Shown here: piece after piece, positions 34,635-43,853 of the stretch | How the letters are laid out: each line of letters opens with the position of its first letter | Position numbering within the stretch: the stretch's first letter is position 1 | Source: Paenibacillus nanensis | Lineage (GTDB): Bacteria > Bacillota > Bacilli > Paenibacillales > Paenibacillaceae | Assembly (NCBI RefSeq): GCF_003583765.1 | Contig: NZ_QXQA01000021.1 | Coordinates: forward strand, 1-64,000 | Reading direction: 5' to 3' | Length of the DNA stretch: 64,000 nucleotides | Translations under genes and position numbers: made by a program | Notes under the pieces: generated by a model | The model's database searches: none | What the model saw: the letters and a program-made list of their open reading frames with translations, nothing else | What the model was told of the DNA's origin: nothing

Positions 34635-35324
34635 CTACTTTAACGCCTGCTCGATCGCCGCTTGAATCGCCTTGTAATCGAACGGGTTCGTGATTTGGAC
34701 TTCGTTGATCATAATCGTCGGCGTTCCTTTTATGTTGAACTGGTTGACTAAAATTTCGTCCAGACCTACAAGCTTGCTTGCTTCCTCTGTATTCATCGTC
34801 GTTTTGAGCTGCTCCGCGTCGAGATCCGGCACGGCTGCCTTCGCGACCTCAAGCACCTTTTCTTCCGTCAGCCACAGGCTGTCGTGATCGTTATCCGGCT
34901 GTTCGTCGAACAGCTTTTTATGGAAGTCCCAGAATTGATCCGGATGCAGCTTCAGCATCGACTCGCTTGCAAGCGCGCCTGTTACCGATTCCTCGCCGTG
35001 GAAGAGGACGTTGATGTAGGAAAAGGTCGCTTTGCCCGTGTCTACGTAATCCGCCTTCAGCTGAGGCCATACCGTCTCTCCCCACAATTTGCAAGAAGGG
35101 CATTTGTAATCGCCGAATTCGACGATCGACACTTTCGCCGAGGCGTCGCCCATCACGGGCTGAGCAACCGTCGACGGCGCGCTGTCCATGCTCACATTTT
35201 CGTTGTCTCCGCCCTTTGACTGCTGATTAATGACAAACAACGCGACTGCCACCACAATAATAATGGCCGTATACAGAACGAAATAACGCGATCCGCCCGC
35301 CTTAGCCCCTTTTTTTGTTGACAT
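34635..35324 (-). CDS. bdbD: Thiol-disulfide oxidoreductase BdbD (DsbA-like)
   Basis: A 229-residue extracytoplasmic thioredoxin-fold protein. An N-terminal membrane anchor (about 16-33) precedes the DsbA-like domain, whose active site is CPSC in GDYKCPSCKLW (about 82-92). The cis-Pro loop is KGTPTIMIN (about 193-201). ATG 35324 is chosen because AGGTGG lies 8 nt upstream. The gene lies 10 bp before bdbC in the same operon. It oxidises cysteines of exported proteins. Confidence 0.92.
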   Translation of the reverse strand: MSTKKGAKAGGSRYFVLYTAIIIVVAVALFVINQQSKGGDNENVSMDSAPSTVAQPVMGDASAKVSIVEFGDYKCPSCKLWGETVWPQLKADYVDTGKATFSYINVLFHGEESVTGALASESMLKLHPDQFWDFHKKLFDEQPDNDHDSLWLTEEKVLEVAKAAVPDLDAEQLKTTMNTEEASKLVGLDEILVNQFNIKGTPTIMINEVQITNPFDYKAIQAAIEQALK

Positions 35325-35458
35325 AGCTCCAACCACCTAACGAATAAATTTGCGCAGCATAAATCGCCTGCTCTCCAAACGATAACATAACGCTCGTCCT
35401 TCCACTATACAGCTTTCTGCGCTAATTCGCACAATTTTGAAAACGGCCGTCCGCGCCG

Positions 35459-35467
35459 TGCTACAAT
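35459..35467 (+). promoter_or_regulatory. Extended -10 promoter of rpiA
   Basis: TGCTACAAT (extended TGn plus TACAAT) lies about 40 bp upstream of the rpiA start. A TTGAAA element stands 19 bp before the -10, a little far for a good -35, which is consistent with an extended -10 promoter. Confidence 0.45.
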
Positions 35468-35507
35468 ACTCTAGAAGTGTGAAACTTGATACTAGCGAGG
35501 TGTATCC

Positions 35508-36185
35508 ATGGAAGCCAAACGCGCGGCCGCAGAGCTTGCGGTGGAACTGCTGCAGGATGGCATGACTGTCGGCTTAGGCACAGGCTCGACCGTCTATTAT
35601 TCGATTCAAGCGATCGGCAGAAAGGTTGCAAACGGACTCTCCATTCGGGCCGTAGCCACTTCCGTCCGCTCGGAGATGCTGGCCAAAGAGCTGGACATTC
35701 CGATGATTCCGTTCTCGGAGGTTGAGGAAATCGATATGACGATAGACGGCGCCGATGAGGCCGATCCCGAGTGGAACTTGATAAAAGGCGGAGGAGGCGC
35801 GCTGCTGCGGGAAAAAATTGTCGCCGATGCAAGCAAGCAGCTGATCATCGTCGTCGACGAATCCAAGCTTGTTCAACGTCTCGGCCGGTTCCCGCTCCCC
35901 GTCGAGGTGGTCCCCTTCGGCTTTGAGCTTACGCAGCGGAAGCTGCGCCGACTCGGCTGCGAGCCGAAATTGAGAATGTCGGATTCTCAGCTCTATATGA
36001 CCGACAACGGGAACTATATGATGGATTGTGAATTCGACAGCATCGCGCAGCCCGGCCGGCTCAGCGAGGAGCTGCACCGAATCCCCGGAGTCGTCGAGCA
36101 CGGGTTATTTGTCGGTATGGCTTCCCAGGTCATCGTCGGCCGCTTAGACGGTACCGCTTATACGCTGGATCGCGTTCGAACGTAG
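35508..36185 (+). CDS. rpiA: Ribose-5-phosphate isomerase A
   Basis: A 225-residue enzyme that interconverts ribose-5-phosphate and ribulose-5-phosphate in the pentose phosphate pathway. The conserved phosphate-binding GLGTGSTV (about 22-29), IDGADE (about 79-84), the GGGGALLREKI loop (about 94-104) and the catalytic Glu within it are all present. GAGGTG precedes the ATG. It is a single gene with its own terminator. The length is normal for RpiA. Confidence 0.95.
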   Translation: MEAKRAAAELAVELLQDGMTVGLGTGSTVYYSIQAIGRKVANGLSIRAVATSVRSEMLAKELDIPMIPFSEVEEIDMTIDGADEADPEWNLIKGGGGALLREKIVADASKQLIIVVDESKLVQRLGRFPLPVEVVPFGFELTQRKLRRLGCEPKLRMSDSQLYMTDNGNYMMDCEFDSIAQPGRLSEELHRIPGVVEHGLFVGMASQVIVGRLDGTAYTLDRVRT

Positions 36186-36211
36186 CGCTTCCGTCCGAGG
36201 CGCCGGAACAA

Positions 36212-36253
36212 AAAAGCGCAAGAACCGGCTAACTTCCCGGTCTTGCGCTTTTA
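36212..36253. terminator. Bidirectional terminator between rpiA and cysI
   Basis: AAAAGCGCAAGA...CCGG pairs with CCGG...TCTTGCGCTTTT, giving a long stem flanked by A and T tracts. It lies between the convergent stops at 36185 and 36259. Confidence 0.85.
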
Positions 36254-36258
36254 TTCCA

Positions 36259-37998
36259 TTAGCTATGGAATTCGAGTCCGTTATAGACCGGCTTCACGTA
36301 GCCGGTGCGGACGACGAAGTCGCCGAAATGCTCGCCTTTTTCGCGTTCCGTCGCGTAATGCTTGAAGATCGGCGTCAAGATGTCGATAATTTCGTCCTCG
36401 CCCACATTCTCGCGGTACAGCTTGCTCAAGCGGTCGCCAGCAAAGCCGGCGCCCATGTACATATTGTATTTGCCCAGCGATTTGCCGATGAAGGCAATTT
36501 CGCCAAGCGCAGGACGCGCGCAGCCGTTCGGGCATCCTGTCATGCGGATGTTGATTTCATCCTCTTTCAGGCCAACCTCTTCCATGATCGGCTCCAGCTT
36601 ATCGAGAAGCGTCGGCAGGTAACGCTCCGCCTCCGCCATCGCGAGTCCGCATGTAGGCAAAGCTACGCAGGACAGCGCGCTGCGGCGAAGCGCCGAATAG
36701 TTGCCGGCTTCCGCTATGCCGTATTGGCCAAGAAGCTCAATGATTTGCTTTTTCTTCGCCGTCGTAATGCCCGCGATCATCAGGTTCTGGTTCGCGGTCA
36801 GACGGAAGTCGCCGGTATGGATCTTCGCGATCTCGCGCAGACCTGTCTTAAGCTGAAGGCCGTCCGTGTCCGCAATACGTCCGCTGTTAATGTACAGCGT
36901 CAGATTCCAGCGGCCGTTCTTATCCTTCTGCCAGCCGTAGCGGTCGCCGCTGCTTTCGAATGTGAACGGACGAGCCGGCTGAAGCTCCCATCCGAGGCGC
37001 TCTTGCAGCTCGTCGACGAACCATTCCAAGCCGTGGCGGTCGATCGTATATTTGAAGCGCGCATTTTTCCGTACGGAGCGGTTGCCGTAATCGCGCTGAA
37101 TCGTCACCGTCTTCTCGGCAACAGCCAGCACCTGATCCGGCGTGATAAAGCCGATAACGCGGCCGAGCTGCGGATACGTATTCGGATCGCCGTGCGACAT
37201 GCCCATGCCGCCGCCGACGGTTACATTGAAGCCGGCCAGCTTGCCTTTCTCCACAATCGCGATGTAGCCCAAATCCTGCGAGAATACGTCAACGTCGTTG
37301 GACGGCGGAACCGCGATGCCGATCTTGAATTTACGAGGCAGGTAGACAGGTCCGTAGATCGGCTCTACCAGATCTTCTCCTTCGACCTTCGCGATTTCAA
37401 GGCTGTCGACAATTTTTTCGCCGTCGAGCCAAATCTCATGGTAAGCCGGCGTGCGAGGCGCCAGATGCTTCGTTATCTTCTGCGACCATTCGTACACTTC
37501 GGCATGAATCTCGGATTGCTCCGGATTCGGATTGCACATGACGTTACGGTTAACGTCGCCGCATGCCGCCAGCGTTGTCAGCAGCGTCTTGTTGATGGTA
37601 TGGATCGTATTTTTCAAGTTCCACTTCAATACGCCATGAAGCTGGAACGCTTGTCTCGTTGTCAAACGGATGCTTCCGCTGCCGTATTTGTCGGCAAGCT
37701 CGTCGATGACCAGCCACTGCTCCGGCGACGATACGCCGCCCGGCGTCACGACGCGAAGCATGAACTGGTATGAAGGCTCCAGCTTCTGCTTCTGGCGCTC
37801 GTTGCGCACGTCGCGGTCGTCCTGCATGTAGCTGCCGTGGAATTTCAGCAGGCGGTTATCCAGCTCCGACAAACCGCCCGTTATCCGGTTTTGCAGCGAT
37901 TCGACGAGCGAACCGCGCAGGTAGTTGCTTTCGATCTTCAATTGCTCAACGTCGCTCGGCGGTCCGCCGATCGGCTCCACTTTATGTCCCTTCGCCAT
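36259..37998 (-). CDS. cysI: Sulfite reductase hemoprotein subunit
   Basis: A 579-residue beta subunit of assimilatory NADPH-sulfite reductase, which reduces sulfite to sulfide using siroheme and a 4Fe-4S cluster. The cluster and siroheme ligands are seen as SCVALPTCGLA and TGCPNGCARP (about 430-490). The two ferredoxin-like repeats and the RLTTRQAFQLHG segment are present. ATG 37998 is preferred because AAAGGAG lies 9 nt upstream. The gene is just downstream of cysJ. Confidence 0.95.
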   Translation of the reverse strand: MAKGHKVEPIGGPPSDVEQLKIESNYLRGSLVESLQNRITGGLSELDNRLLKFHGSYMQDDRDVRNERQKQKLEPSYQFMLRVVTPGGVSSPEQWLVIDELADKYGSGSIRLTTRQAFQLHGVLKWNLKNTIHTINKTLLTTLAACGDVNRNVMCNPNPEQSEIHAEVYEWSQKITKHLAPRTPAYHEIWLDGEKIVDSLEIAKVEGEDLVEPIYGPVYLPRKFKIGIAVPPSNDVDVFSQDLGYIAIVEKGKLAGFNVTVGGGMGMSHGDPNTYPQLGRVIGFITPDQVLAVAEKTVTIQRDYGNRSVRKNARFKYTIDRHGLEWFVDELQERLGWELQPARPFTFESSGDRYGWQKDKNGRWNLTLYINSGRIADTDGLQLKTGLREIAKIHTGDFRLTANQNLMIAGITTAKKKQIIELLGQYGIAEAGNYSALRRSALSCVALPTCGLAMAEAERYLPTLLDKLEPIMEEVGLKEDEINIRMTGCPNGCARPALGEIAFIGKSLGKYNMYMGAGFAGDRLSKLYRENVGEDEIIDILTPIFKHYATEREKGEHFGDFVVRTGYVKPVYNGLEFHS

Positions 37999-38049
37999 TG
38001 CTGCGGGCTCCTTTCCTATGCGCCTCGCGCGCACATCCAATCTCTATAA

Positions 38050-39906
38050 TTAATACACGTCGCGTTGGTAACGCTGCTGAGCCTGCAAGTCCGCCAAATA
38101 GGCTTTCGCCGCCTCCGCGTCCATGCCGCCCTGCTGCTCGATAATCGTGAGAAGCGCATTGTGAACGTCATGCGCCATATGCTTCTCGTCGCCGCACACA
38201 TAGACATGCGCGCCTTCCTTCAGCCAAGCGTACAGCTCTGCCGCATGCTCCAGCATCCGATGCTGCACGTACACTTTCTCTTCGGAGTCGCGCGAGAACG
38301 CGACATCCAGCTTCGTCAGCACGCCGTCCTTCAGCATGCGCTGCCAATCCGTCTGGTAGAGGAAGTCCGTCACAAAATGACGGTCTCCGTAGAACAGCCA
38401 CGTTTTGCCTTCGGCCCCCAGCTCTTCACGCTCTTCGAGGAACGCTCGGAACGGCGCCACGCCTGTGCCCGGTCCGATCATAATAACCGGCGTTTCCGGG
38501 TTAGCCGGCAGCTTGAAGTTCGGGTTCTGCTGGATGAAGATCGGCAGCGTATCGCCCTCCTGCAGCCGCTCCGACACTTGTACGGAGCATACGCCGCCGC
38601 GTTTTCTGCCATGCGCCTCGTATTCAACCTTGCGGATCGTGAGATGCACTTCATCCGGATGGGCTTTGCCGCTGCTTGCGATCGAATACAATCTCGGCGG
38701 CAGCTTGCGCAAAATCGACACGAGGTCGGATGCGCTTAGCTTCCAAGGACCGAAGTCCTGAAGCAGATCAAGCAGATCTCTGCCGTTCGTATACGCTCTA
38801 AGCTCTTCCTTGTTCTCCGGTTTCACTAGCTCGGCCAGCTTGCCGTTCTCCGAGAACGCGGCCGCTTTCTCAAGCAAAGGCTTCGTAAGCACCGTAATTT
38901 CGAACTGGCGCAGCAGCGCGGAACGAAGCGTGCCTTCGTCTCCGGCCTTGCCCGGCACAACAGCTTCGTCCGGCGACCAGTTCATTGCCGTAATAATCTG
39001 ATCGACAAGCGCCGGATCATTCTCCGGATAAATGCCGACGACATCGCCCGGCTCGTAGGTTAGACCCGATCCCTCAAGCGACAGCTCGAGATGGCGCGTC
39101 TCACGGTCCGAGCCTCTGCCGTTCAAGTTAATCGTCGTCATGACTTCCGCTTGGTACGGATTCGAACGCGAATATTGCGATTCCGCCGGCGCAGCCGCGG
39201 ATACCGCCTGTCCGGCAGGCGCTGCGGACGCCGCCGCGCCGGATGCCGATTGAAGCGCCTCAACAACGCTCGACAGCCATGCGGACGCGGGACCTTCGAA
39301 ATCCACGTCGCAATCGACGCGCTCTACGATGCGCTCCGCGCCAAGCTCAGCAAGCCGCTCGTCGAAATCTTTGCCCGTCTTGCAGAAAAATTCATAGGAC
39401 GTGTCGCCGAGCGCAAGCACGGAATATTTCAGACCGTCCAGCTTCGGCGCGCGCTTCGAATGCAGGAATTCATAGAAAGTAAGCGCGTTATCCGGCGGAT
39501 CGCCTTCGCCATGCGTACTCGCTACAATAAATAAATGCGCGGTCTTCTTCAGGTTGTTCGTCTTATAAGCGTTCATTGCGGAAAGCGTGACTTCAAAGCC
39601 CTGCTCCTTCAGCGTATTCGCCAATTTCCCTGCCAACCGCTGCGAGTTGCCTGTCTGCGAACCAAAGAGGATCGTCGCTTCCCGCGGTGCCGAAGGCACG
39701 GCAGCTGCAGCTGGAACCGGCTGCTCCAGAACAGGCGCTGCAATTGCGGCCGCCGCCTCGTTGGAAGCCGCGCCTGTGCGATAGAAGGTTAAAAATCCGC
39801 CTAACCATTGAATTTGGGACTCCGTCAAGGTCGGCAGCAGCTGATTAAGCAGCTCGGCCTGCGCTTCCGTGAACGGACTGTTCGTCACTTTAAGTTGCAA
39901 CAACAT
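38050..39906 (-). CDS. cysJ: Sulfite reductase flavoprotein subunit
   Basis: A 618-residue alpha subunit of NADPH-sulfite reductase. An N-terminal leader of about 75 residues is followed by a flavodoxin domain (GSQTGNSQRLA near 84), a FAD-binding domain (RLYSIASS near 410) and an NADP-binding domain (GPGTGVAPFRAFLEER near 475) ending in DVY. It passes electrons from NADPH to CysI. The order cysJ-cysI matches other Bacillales. No S-box or T-box leader was recognised in the 39907-40092 gap. Confidence 0.95.
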   Translation of the reverse strand: MLLQLKVTNSPFTEAQAELLNQLLPTLTESQIQWLGGFLTFYRTGAASNEAAAAIAAPVLEQPVPAAAAVPSAPREATILFGSQTGNSQRLAGKLANTLKEQGFEVTLSAMNAYKTNNLKKTAHLFIVASTHGEGDPPDNALTFYEFLHSKRAPKLDGLKYSVLALGDTSYEFFCKTGKDFDERLAELGAERIVERVDCDVDFEGPASAWLSSVVEALQSASGAAASAAPAGQAVSAAAPAESQYSRSNPYQAEVMTTINLNGRGSDRETRHLELSLEGSGLTYEPGDVVGIYPENDPALVDQIITAMNWSPDEAVVPGKAGDEGTLRSALLRQFEITVLTKPLLEKAAAFSENGKLAELVKPENKEELRAYTNGRDLLDLLQDFGPWKLSASDLVSILRKLPPRLYSIASSGKAHPDEVHLTIRKVEYEAHGRKRGGVCSVQVSERLQEGDTLPIFIQQNPNFKLPANPETPVIMIGPGTGVAPFRAFLEEREELGAEGKTWLFYGDRHFVTDFLYQTDWQRMLKDGVLTKLDVAFSRDSEEKVYVQHRMLEHAAELYAWLKEGAHVYVCGDEKHMAHDVHNALLTIIEQQGGMDAEAAKAYLADLQAQQRYQRDVY

Positions 39907-40092
39907 CCACCTCGCATCAAATCTCGTTCATATTATAAATCCAAGTATATCACTATGGTTTTTTATACTGCATTAAAACTACCACAGTCGCCATTTTCGG
40001 TCAATGAATTACACCTGTTTTTGGCTATAAGAAGTTTTGAAGAAAGCCGTGAGCTTTCCTTATAGAGAGTCATTCTCAGCAAAACGCATGAA

Positions 40093-40130
40093 AAAAGCCT
40101 TCATCCATATTCCGAATGGACTGAAGGCTT
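40093..40130 (-). terminator. Terminator of the cytochrome gene
   Basis: Read leftward, AAGCCTTCAGTCCAT pairs with ATGGATGAAGGCTT with one bulge, and six T follow. It is just downstream of the c551-type cytochrome stop. Confidence 0.8.
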
Positions 40131-40162
40131 CTCCTCACCCGTCTTTTCAATGGGGCAAACGT

Positions 40163-40612
40163 TTACTTCATCGATGCAAGCCAGTTGGTCAAATTGTCGA
40201 TATCCGCCGCGCTTAGCTGGTCTTTAAAAGCCGGCATGCCGCCTCCGCCGTTCTCAATGCGCGTTCTGATCTCGTCAACCGATAGATTGGCGCCCGCTTT
40301 CTGCAAATTCGGTCCAACTCCGCCAGACAAGTCCGCGGCATGGCAGCCGACGCAGCTGGCTTGGTAGACGGCCTCTGCCGCTGTCGCGTCTACCGTCCCG
40401 CCGCCTGCAGCGCCGTTATTTGCGCCGCCGTTGTTCGCAGCGCCGTTATTCGCGCCGCCATTGTTTGCGGTTCCTCCGTTATTCGTGGTTCCGCCGTTAT
40501 TCGTAGTCCCACCGTTGTTGTTTGTTCCCGCGTTGTTATTTCCACCGCACGCCGTAAGCCCGATGGCCAAAGCTGCGGACGTAACAAGCAGCATCCATTT
40601 GGCAGTTCGCAT
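40163..40612 (-). CDS. Cytochrome c551-type lipoprotein
   Basis: A 149-residue lipoprotein with lipobox LTAC (Cys22), then an Asn/Gly/Thr tether of near-perfect short repeats (about 24-72). A small class I cytochrome c domain follows, with heme motif CVGCH (about 87-91) and a likely axial Met in GGGMPAF. It carries electrons on the outer face of the membrane, as CccB-type c551 does in Bacillus. The nearby exported flavin dehydrogenase could be one electron source; that is inferred from position only. Confidence 0.88.
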   Translation of the reverse strand: MRTAKWMLLVTSAALAIGLTACGGNNNAGTNNNGGTTNNGGTTNNGGTANNGGANNGAANNGGANNGAAGGGTVDATAAEAVYQASCVGCHAADLSGGVGPNLQKAGANLSVDEIRTRIENGGGGMPAFKDQLSAADIDNLTNWLASMK

Positions 40613-40800
40613 AGTTAACAGCCTCCTTCTTTGGTAAATCCGTTATTACATTTCCCTATTCCCGCCATCCTATACGCACTGTATGGCCTAATTAGACGGA
40701 ATGCATGATCTGCGGCGCATAACCAGCCAATTGCTGGACAACCTATAAACGTCATGACAAGATTTAGCAAAAATATTGCCGCAGCTAAGAGGTGAGGAAC

Positions 40801-41532
40801 ATGGATTCTCAAAAGGAATTAATCGCCCATTTGTCGGAGCTGAGGAAGCGGCTGCTGATCGTATTCAGCTGGTTCATCCTGTCAATGTGCGGAGGGCTGT
40901 ACGCATCCCCTCATATATTGCGGTATATCAAATCGGGCCCGACAGCGAACGCGGTGGAATGGAACGTCTTCTCTTACACGGACGGCTTGTTCATTTATTT
41001 GCGATGCGCCTTTCTGTTCGCCATCTTGTTCACGCTCCCCGTGCTGCTTTACCAGCTGTGGGCGTTCGTCCGGCCCGGGTTAACATCGACGGAGGCAAAA
41101 GGAACGCTGGCCTACGTGCCGGTATCCTTTCTGCTTTTTCTGACGGGTACCGCCTTCAGCTACTACATCGTTTTTCCGATGATGATTGAGTTTATGGCGG
41201 AAATGAATCAAAACGTAGGGGCTGTCGAAACGTACGGGATCGATCGGTACTTCAGCTTTATGTTCAGTATCATCTTCCCGCTCGGCGTCGCTTTTGAAAT
41301 GCCGCTTGTGATGCTGTTCCTGACCCGGCTCGGGCTGCTGACCCCTGAACGTCTTACCGTTACGAGGAAATACGCGTATGTCGGACTGGCGATCGTTGGC
41401 GCTTGCATCTCGCCGCCGGACTTTGTATCGCATCTGTCCGTAACCGTGCCGCTGCTGGCGCTGTTCGAGATCAGCGCGTTCCTGTCCCGCCGGTTTGCAA
41501 GGCGGATGTCGGCCGCTCCGACAACAACTTAA
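40801..41532 (+). CDS. tatC: Sec-independent translocase subunit TatC
   Basis: A 243-residue membrane protein with six hydrophobic segments. TatC landmarks are HLSELRKRL at the N-terminus, which contacts the twin-arginine signal, and FVRPGL near residue 90. ATG 40801 is chosen because GAGGTG lies 6 nt upstream; an earlier GTG at 40792 overlaps that site. It forms the twin-arginine translocase with the TatA encoded 19 bp downstream. Confidence 0.93.
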   Translation: MDSQKELIAHLSELRKRLLIVFSWFILSMCGGLYASPHILRYIKSGPTANAVEWNVFSYTDGLFIYLRCAFLFAILFTLPVLLYQLWAFVRPGLTSTEAKGTLAYVPVSFLLFLTGTAFSYYIVFPMMIEFMAEMNQNVGAVETYGIDRYFSFMFSIIFPLGVAFEMPLVMLFLTRLGLLTPERLTVTRKYAYVGLAIVGACISPPDFVSHLSVTVPLLALFEISAFLSRRFARRMSAAPTTT

Positions 41533-41551
41533 ACATAAAGGAGAGTTTGTG

Positions 41552-41755
41552 ATGTTCAATAATATCGGTGTATCGGGATTGCTGATTATTTTGCTGATTG
41601 CGCTTATTGTGTTCGGCCCTGCCAAGCTGCCGATGCTCGGACGGGCGTTCGGTGACACGCTCCGCGAATTCCGGAGCTCCACCCGCGGCATTGTGGAAGA
41701 AGATCCTTCCGTTCCAAAGCTGGAGAAAAAGGACGAGCTGGATAAGCTGCTGTAA
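41552..41755 (+). CDS. tatA: Sec-independent translocase subunit TatA
   Basis: A 67-residue TatA-type protein. A short N-terminal hydrophobic helix (about 5-21) has the conserved FGPAKLP hinge, then an amphipathic helix (LGRAFGDTLREFRSST) and a charged tail. ATG 41552 has AAAGGAG upstream and lies 19 bp after tatC. It multimerises to let folded twin-arginine substrates cross. The reversed order tatC-tatA differs from the tatA-tatC order of B. subtilis. Confidence 0.92.
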   Translation: MFNNIGVSGLLIILLIALIVFGPAKLPMLGRAFGDTLREFRSSTRGIVEEDPSVPKLEKKDELDKLL

Positions 41756-41811
41756 TGAACCACCCCCGTTCGGCCAGAAGCCGGCGGATCAGAGCAATAG
41801 ATAACAACAAG

Positions 41812-41849
41812 GAAGGCTCGCTGCTTGAAAAAGAGGCGAGCCTTCTTTA
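41812..41849. terminator. Bidirectional terminator after tatA
   Basis: GAAGGCTCGC pairs with GCGAGCCTTC, followed by TTTATT on the right. It separates tatA from the convergent SDR gene ending at 41871. Confidence 0.8.
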
Positions 41850-41870
41850 TTCGGGATTTCGCCCCTGCTT

Positions 41871-42872
41871 TTATCCGTTTGCGCCACTGGCTCTAAACCA
41901 ATTCACCGTATCCCGAATCGTCTCCTCAAGCGGTCTGCATGTCACCTTCAGGTGACGGGCAGCCTTTGCTCCGCTCGTTCGTTTCATTTCCGTCATAACG
42001 CGCAGCTCATCTAATGACAGATCGGTTTCTTTATTTCGTAACGCCGCTATTCGTTCATTTATCCATGTTGACAGGTAGACCATCGGAATCGGAAATTTTT
42101 TGGACGGTCCTTGAACGCCGGAAACCTTCTGAAGAATGGCGAACAATTCCTCTAAACTCGTATAGTGGCCGGATATAATGTACCGTTCGTTGCCGATAGA
42201 GGATTCGGCTGCTTTCATCATCGCATACGCGACATCCCTGGCATCCACGACATCTATACCGGAAGGGAAAGATCCCGGCAGCTTCCTGGACAGAAAATTT
42301 AATACCAGCTGGCCGCTGCCGGTTGGCGCGGAATCGCCGGGCCCGAACATCCATGCGGGCAAAAACGTAACGACCGGCGTTCGGTGACTCCGTAAAAACT
42401 TATCAATTTCCTGGTCGCCGACCACTTTGCTCTTTCCGTATAAGTTTAGCGCTTCATCCGGATTCATCCGGTCATTCTCATCGCTTGGCTTTCCGTCCTC
42501 GCGTTTGCGAAGCGTCGCGTTCGTACTGGTATGCACAATTTTCCGTACGCCGTATTTCTCGGCATATTCAAATAACCGAACGGTATGGGTTACATTGATT
42601 TGCTTTAAAGGCGTCCAGTGATCTCCCCTGCGAAACGTCTCGCGAAAATAGGCGGCCGTATGGAAGAGAACATCGCAATCCTGCAGGTGATGCGCCCATG
42701 GTTCAATGTCCATCATATCCCCGGTAATAATCTCGACATTTAAACCGCCAAGCAGCTTTTCCGCTTTTTTTGCCGATCGGACAAGCGTCTTGACCTGATA
42801 ACCATTTTCCGCTAAAAGCCGAACCAAATTGCCGCCAAGTAATCCTGTACCACCAGTCACAAACGCGCGCAT
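41871..42872 (-). CDS. Extended SDR / NAD-dependent epimerase-dehydratase family protein
   Basis: A 333-residue Rossmann-fold enzyme. The nucleotide-binding GGTGLLGGN (about 7-15) and the catalytic YGKSK (about 145-149) with an upstream HTSTNA segment are present. It resembles dihydroflavonol-reductase-like extended SDRs that act on carbonyl or sugar substrates; the substrate is unknown. It is divergent from a TetR regulator, with paired inverted motifs in the gap, so it is probably that regulator's target. Confidence 0.82.
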   Translation of the reverse strand: MRAFVTGGTGLLGGNLVRLLAENGYQVKTLVRSAKKAEKLLGGLNVEIITGDMMDIEPWAHHLQDCDVLFHTAAYFRETFRRGDHWTPLKQINVTHTVRLFEYAEKYGVRKIVHTSTNATLRKREDGKPSDENDRMNPDEALNLYGKSKVVGDQEIDKFLRSHRTPVVTFLPAWMFGPGDSAPTGSGQLVLNFLSRKLPGSFPSGIDVVDARDVAYAMMKAAESSIGNERYIISGHYTSLEELFAILQKVSGVQGPSKKFPIPMVYLSTWINERIAALRNKETDLSLDELRVMTEMKRTSGAKAARHLKVTCRPLEETIRDTVNWFRASGANG

Positions 42873-42933
42873 CTTGCCTCTCCTCCTAATGTCAATTATT
42901 GGTGCAAATCAAGCATACAACGAAAAGTGAACA

Positions 42934-42993
42934 AAGTAAACTAAAATTATAAAATTAGTTCATTTTGTACATACCGTTTATTTCAGTTTACTT
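42934..42993. promoter_or_regulatory. Candidate TetR operators in the divergent region
   Basis: AAGTAAACT (42934-42942) and its inverse AGTTTACTT (42985-42993) flank an inner inverted repeat, AACTAA-10 bp-TTAGTT (42939-42960). The region is AT-rich and lies between the SDR and TetR genes. The palindromes are of the size TetR dimers bind. Confidence 0.5.
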
Positions 42994-43043
42994 CGAAGGA
43001 AATGTGAGTTACGATGGAAGGGATGAGATTGGAGGCTGGGAAG

Positions 43044-43682
43044 ATGGAGAAGGACCAAATTCGATTCAAATATTTCGAAAAAATAAAGCCTGTTTTCAGA
43101 AAGAACCGGTTTAGCCAGCTCAATATGGACGATATTGCAAGGCATATGGATATTAGTAAGGCGACCATGTACAAATACTTCTCGTCGAAAGACGAAATCG
43201 TCAAATTGTTTGTCGATAGCTGCGCGGACTACTTTAAATCCGGCGAGAACATGATGTTAGACGAGGGACTATCCTATTTGGAGCGGTTTCAGATCACCTT
43301 TGAGCATTCTTTGAAAGCCGCGGTTTACGTGCCGGATATTCTTCTGCAAGATTTAAAAGAGGCCTATCCCAAGCTTTTAGATACTCTCTTGCGCGCTGAA
43401 CAAGAACGCCTGGCCTGTTTCAAGCAGTTTTTCGATGCCGGCGCCGCCGAAGGCGTCTTCAATCCCATCAATCCTGCATTGTACTTAGTCCAGGACGACG
43501 TCGTTCTTAGACGTATATTGGAGCCTTCGTTCACCATTCAGTTTGATATCACCTTGAAAAAGGCGCTATCGGATTATTACTTGATTAAAAAACATCAATT
43601 CATTACTCCGCCGTTTCTGGATTCGGTTGACGATGGCATCATGGATAAGAAGATCCAGCAAGTCATTCAACAAATTTCATGA
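43044..43682 (+). CDS. TetR-family transcriptional regulator
   Basis: A 212-residue regulator. The N-terminal helix-turn-helix (about 18-52) reads FSQLNMDDIARHMDISKATM then YKYFSSKDE, and a helical ligand-binding domain follows. ATG 43044 is chosen because GGAGG lies 8 nt upstream; the earlier ATG at 43014 has a poorer site. It probably represses itself and the divergent SDR gene through the inverted repeats between them. The inducer is unknown. Confidence 0.87.
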   Translation: MEKDQIRFKYFEKIKPVFRKNRFSQLNMDDIARHMDISKATMYKYFSSKDEIVKLFVDSCADYFKSGENMMLDEGLSYLERFQITFEHSLKAAVYVPDILLQDLKEAYPKLLDTLLRAEQERLACFKQFFDAGAAEGVFNPINPALYLVQDDVVLRRILEPSFTIQFDITLKKALSDYYLIKKHQFITPPFLDSVDDGIMDKKIQQVIQQIS

Positions 43683-43801
43683 GCAGGGCGGCCTGCTGCC
43701 AATAAACCAGCGGCGAACGAAGACTGCTTGTCGAGTCCTTGTTTGCCGCTGCTGCTTTACCCTGCGCGGTTTTCAACCTCATCCGGACGAGCTGGCAACG
43801 C

Positions 43802-43843
43802 AAAAAAAGCCGGTTCCAGAGCTCCCGCCCTATTCCCGGCTTT
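43802..43843 (-). terminator. Terminator of the flavin dehydrogenase operon
   Basis: Read leftward, AAAGCCGG pairs with CCGGCTTT across a long loop, and seven T follow. A second, weaker stem (AGCGGCGAAC / GTTTGCCGCT at 43709-43750) could terminate the TetR gene from the other side. Confidence 0.6.
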
Positions 43844-43853
43844 CCCCAGCTAT

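Noticed and set aside
36265..37773. Plus-strand open frame of about 500 codons opposite cysI
   Set aside because: It is a shadow of the conserved sulfite reductase gene, with no ribosome site or family match.
39907..40092. S-box, T-box or CymR-type control upstream of cysJ
   Set aside because: Only a poor -10 like TATACT was found, with no well-placed -35. No riboswitch stems or T-box motif could be recognised.
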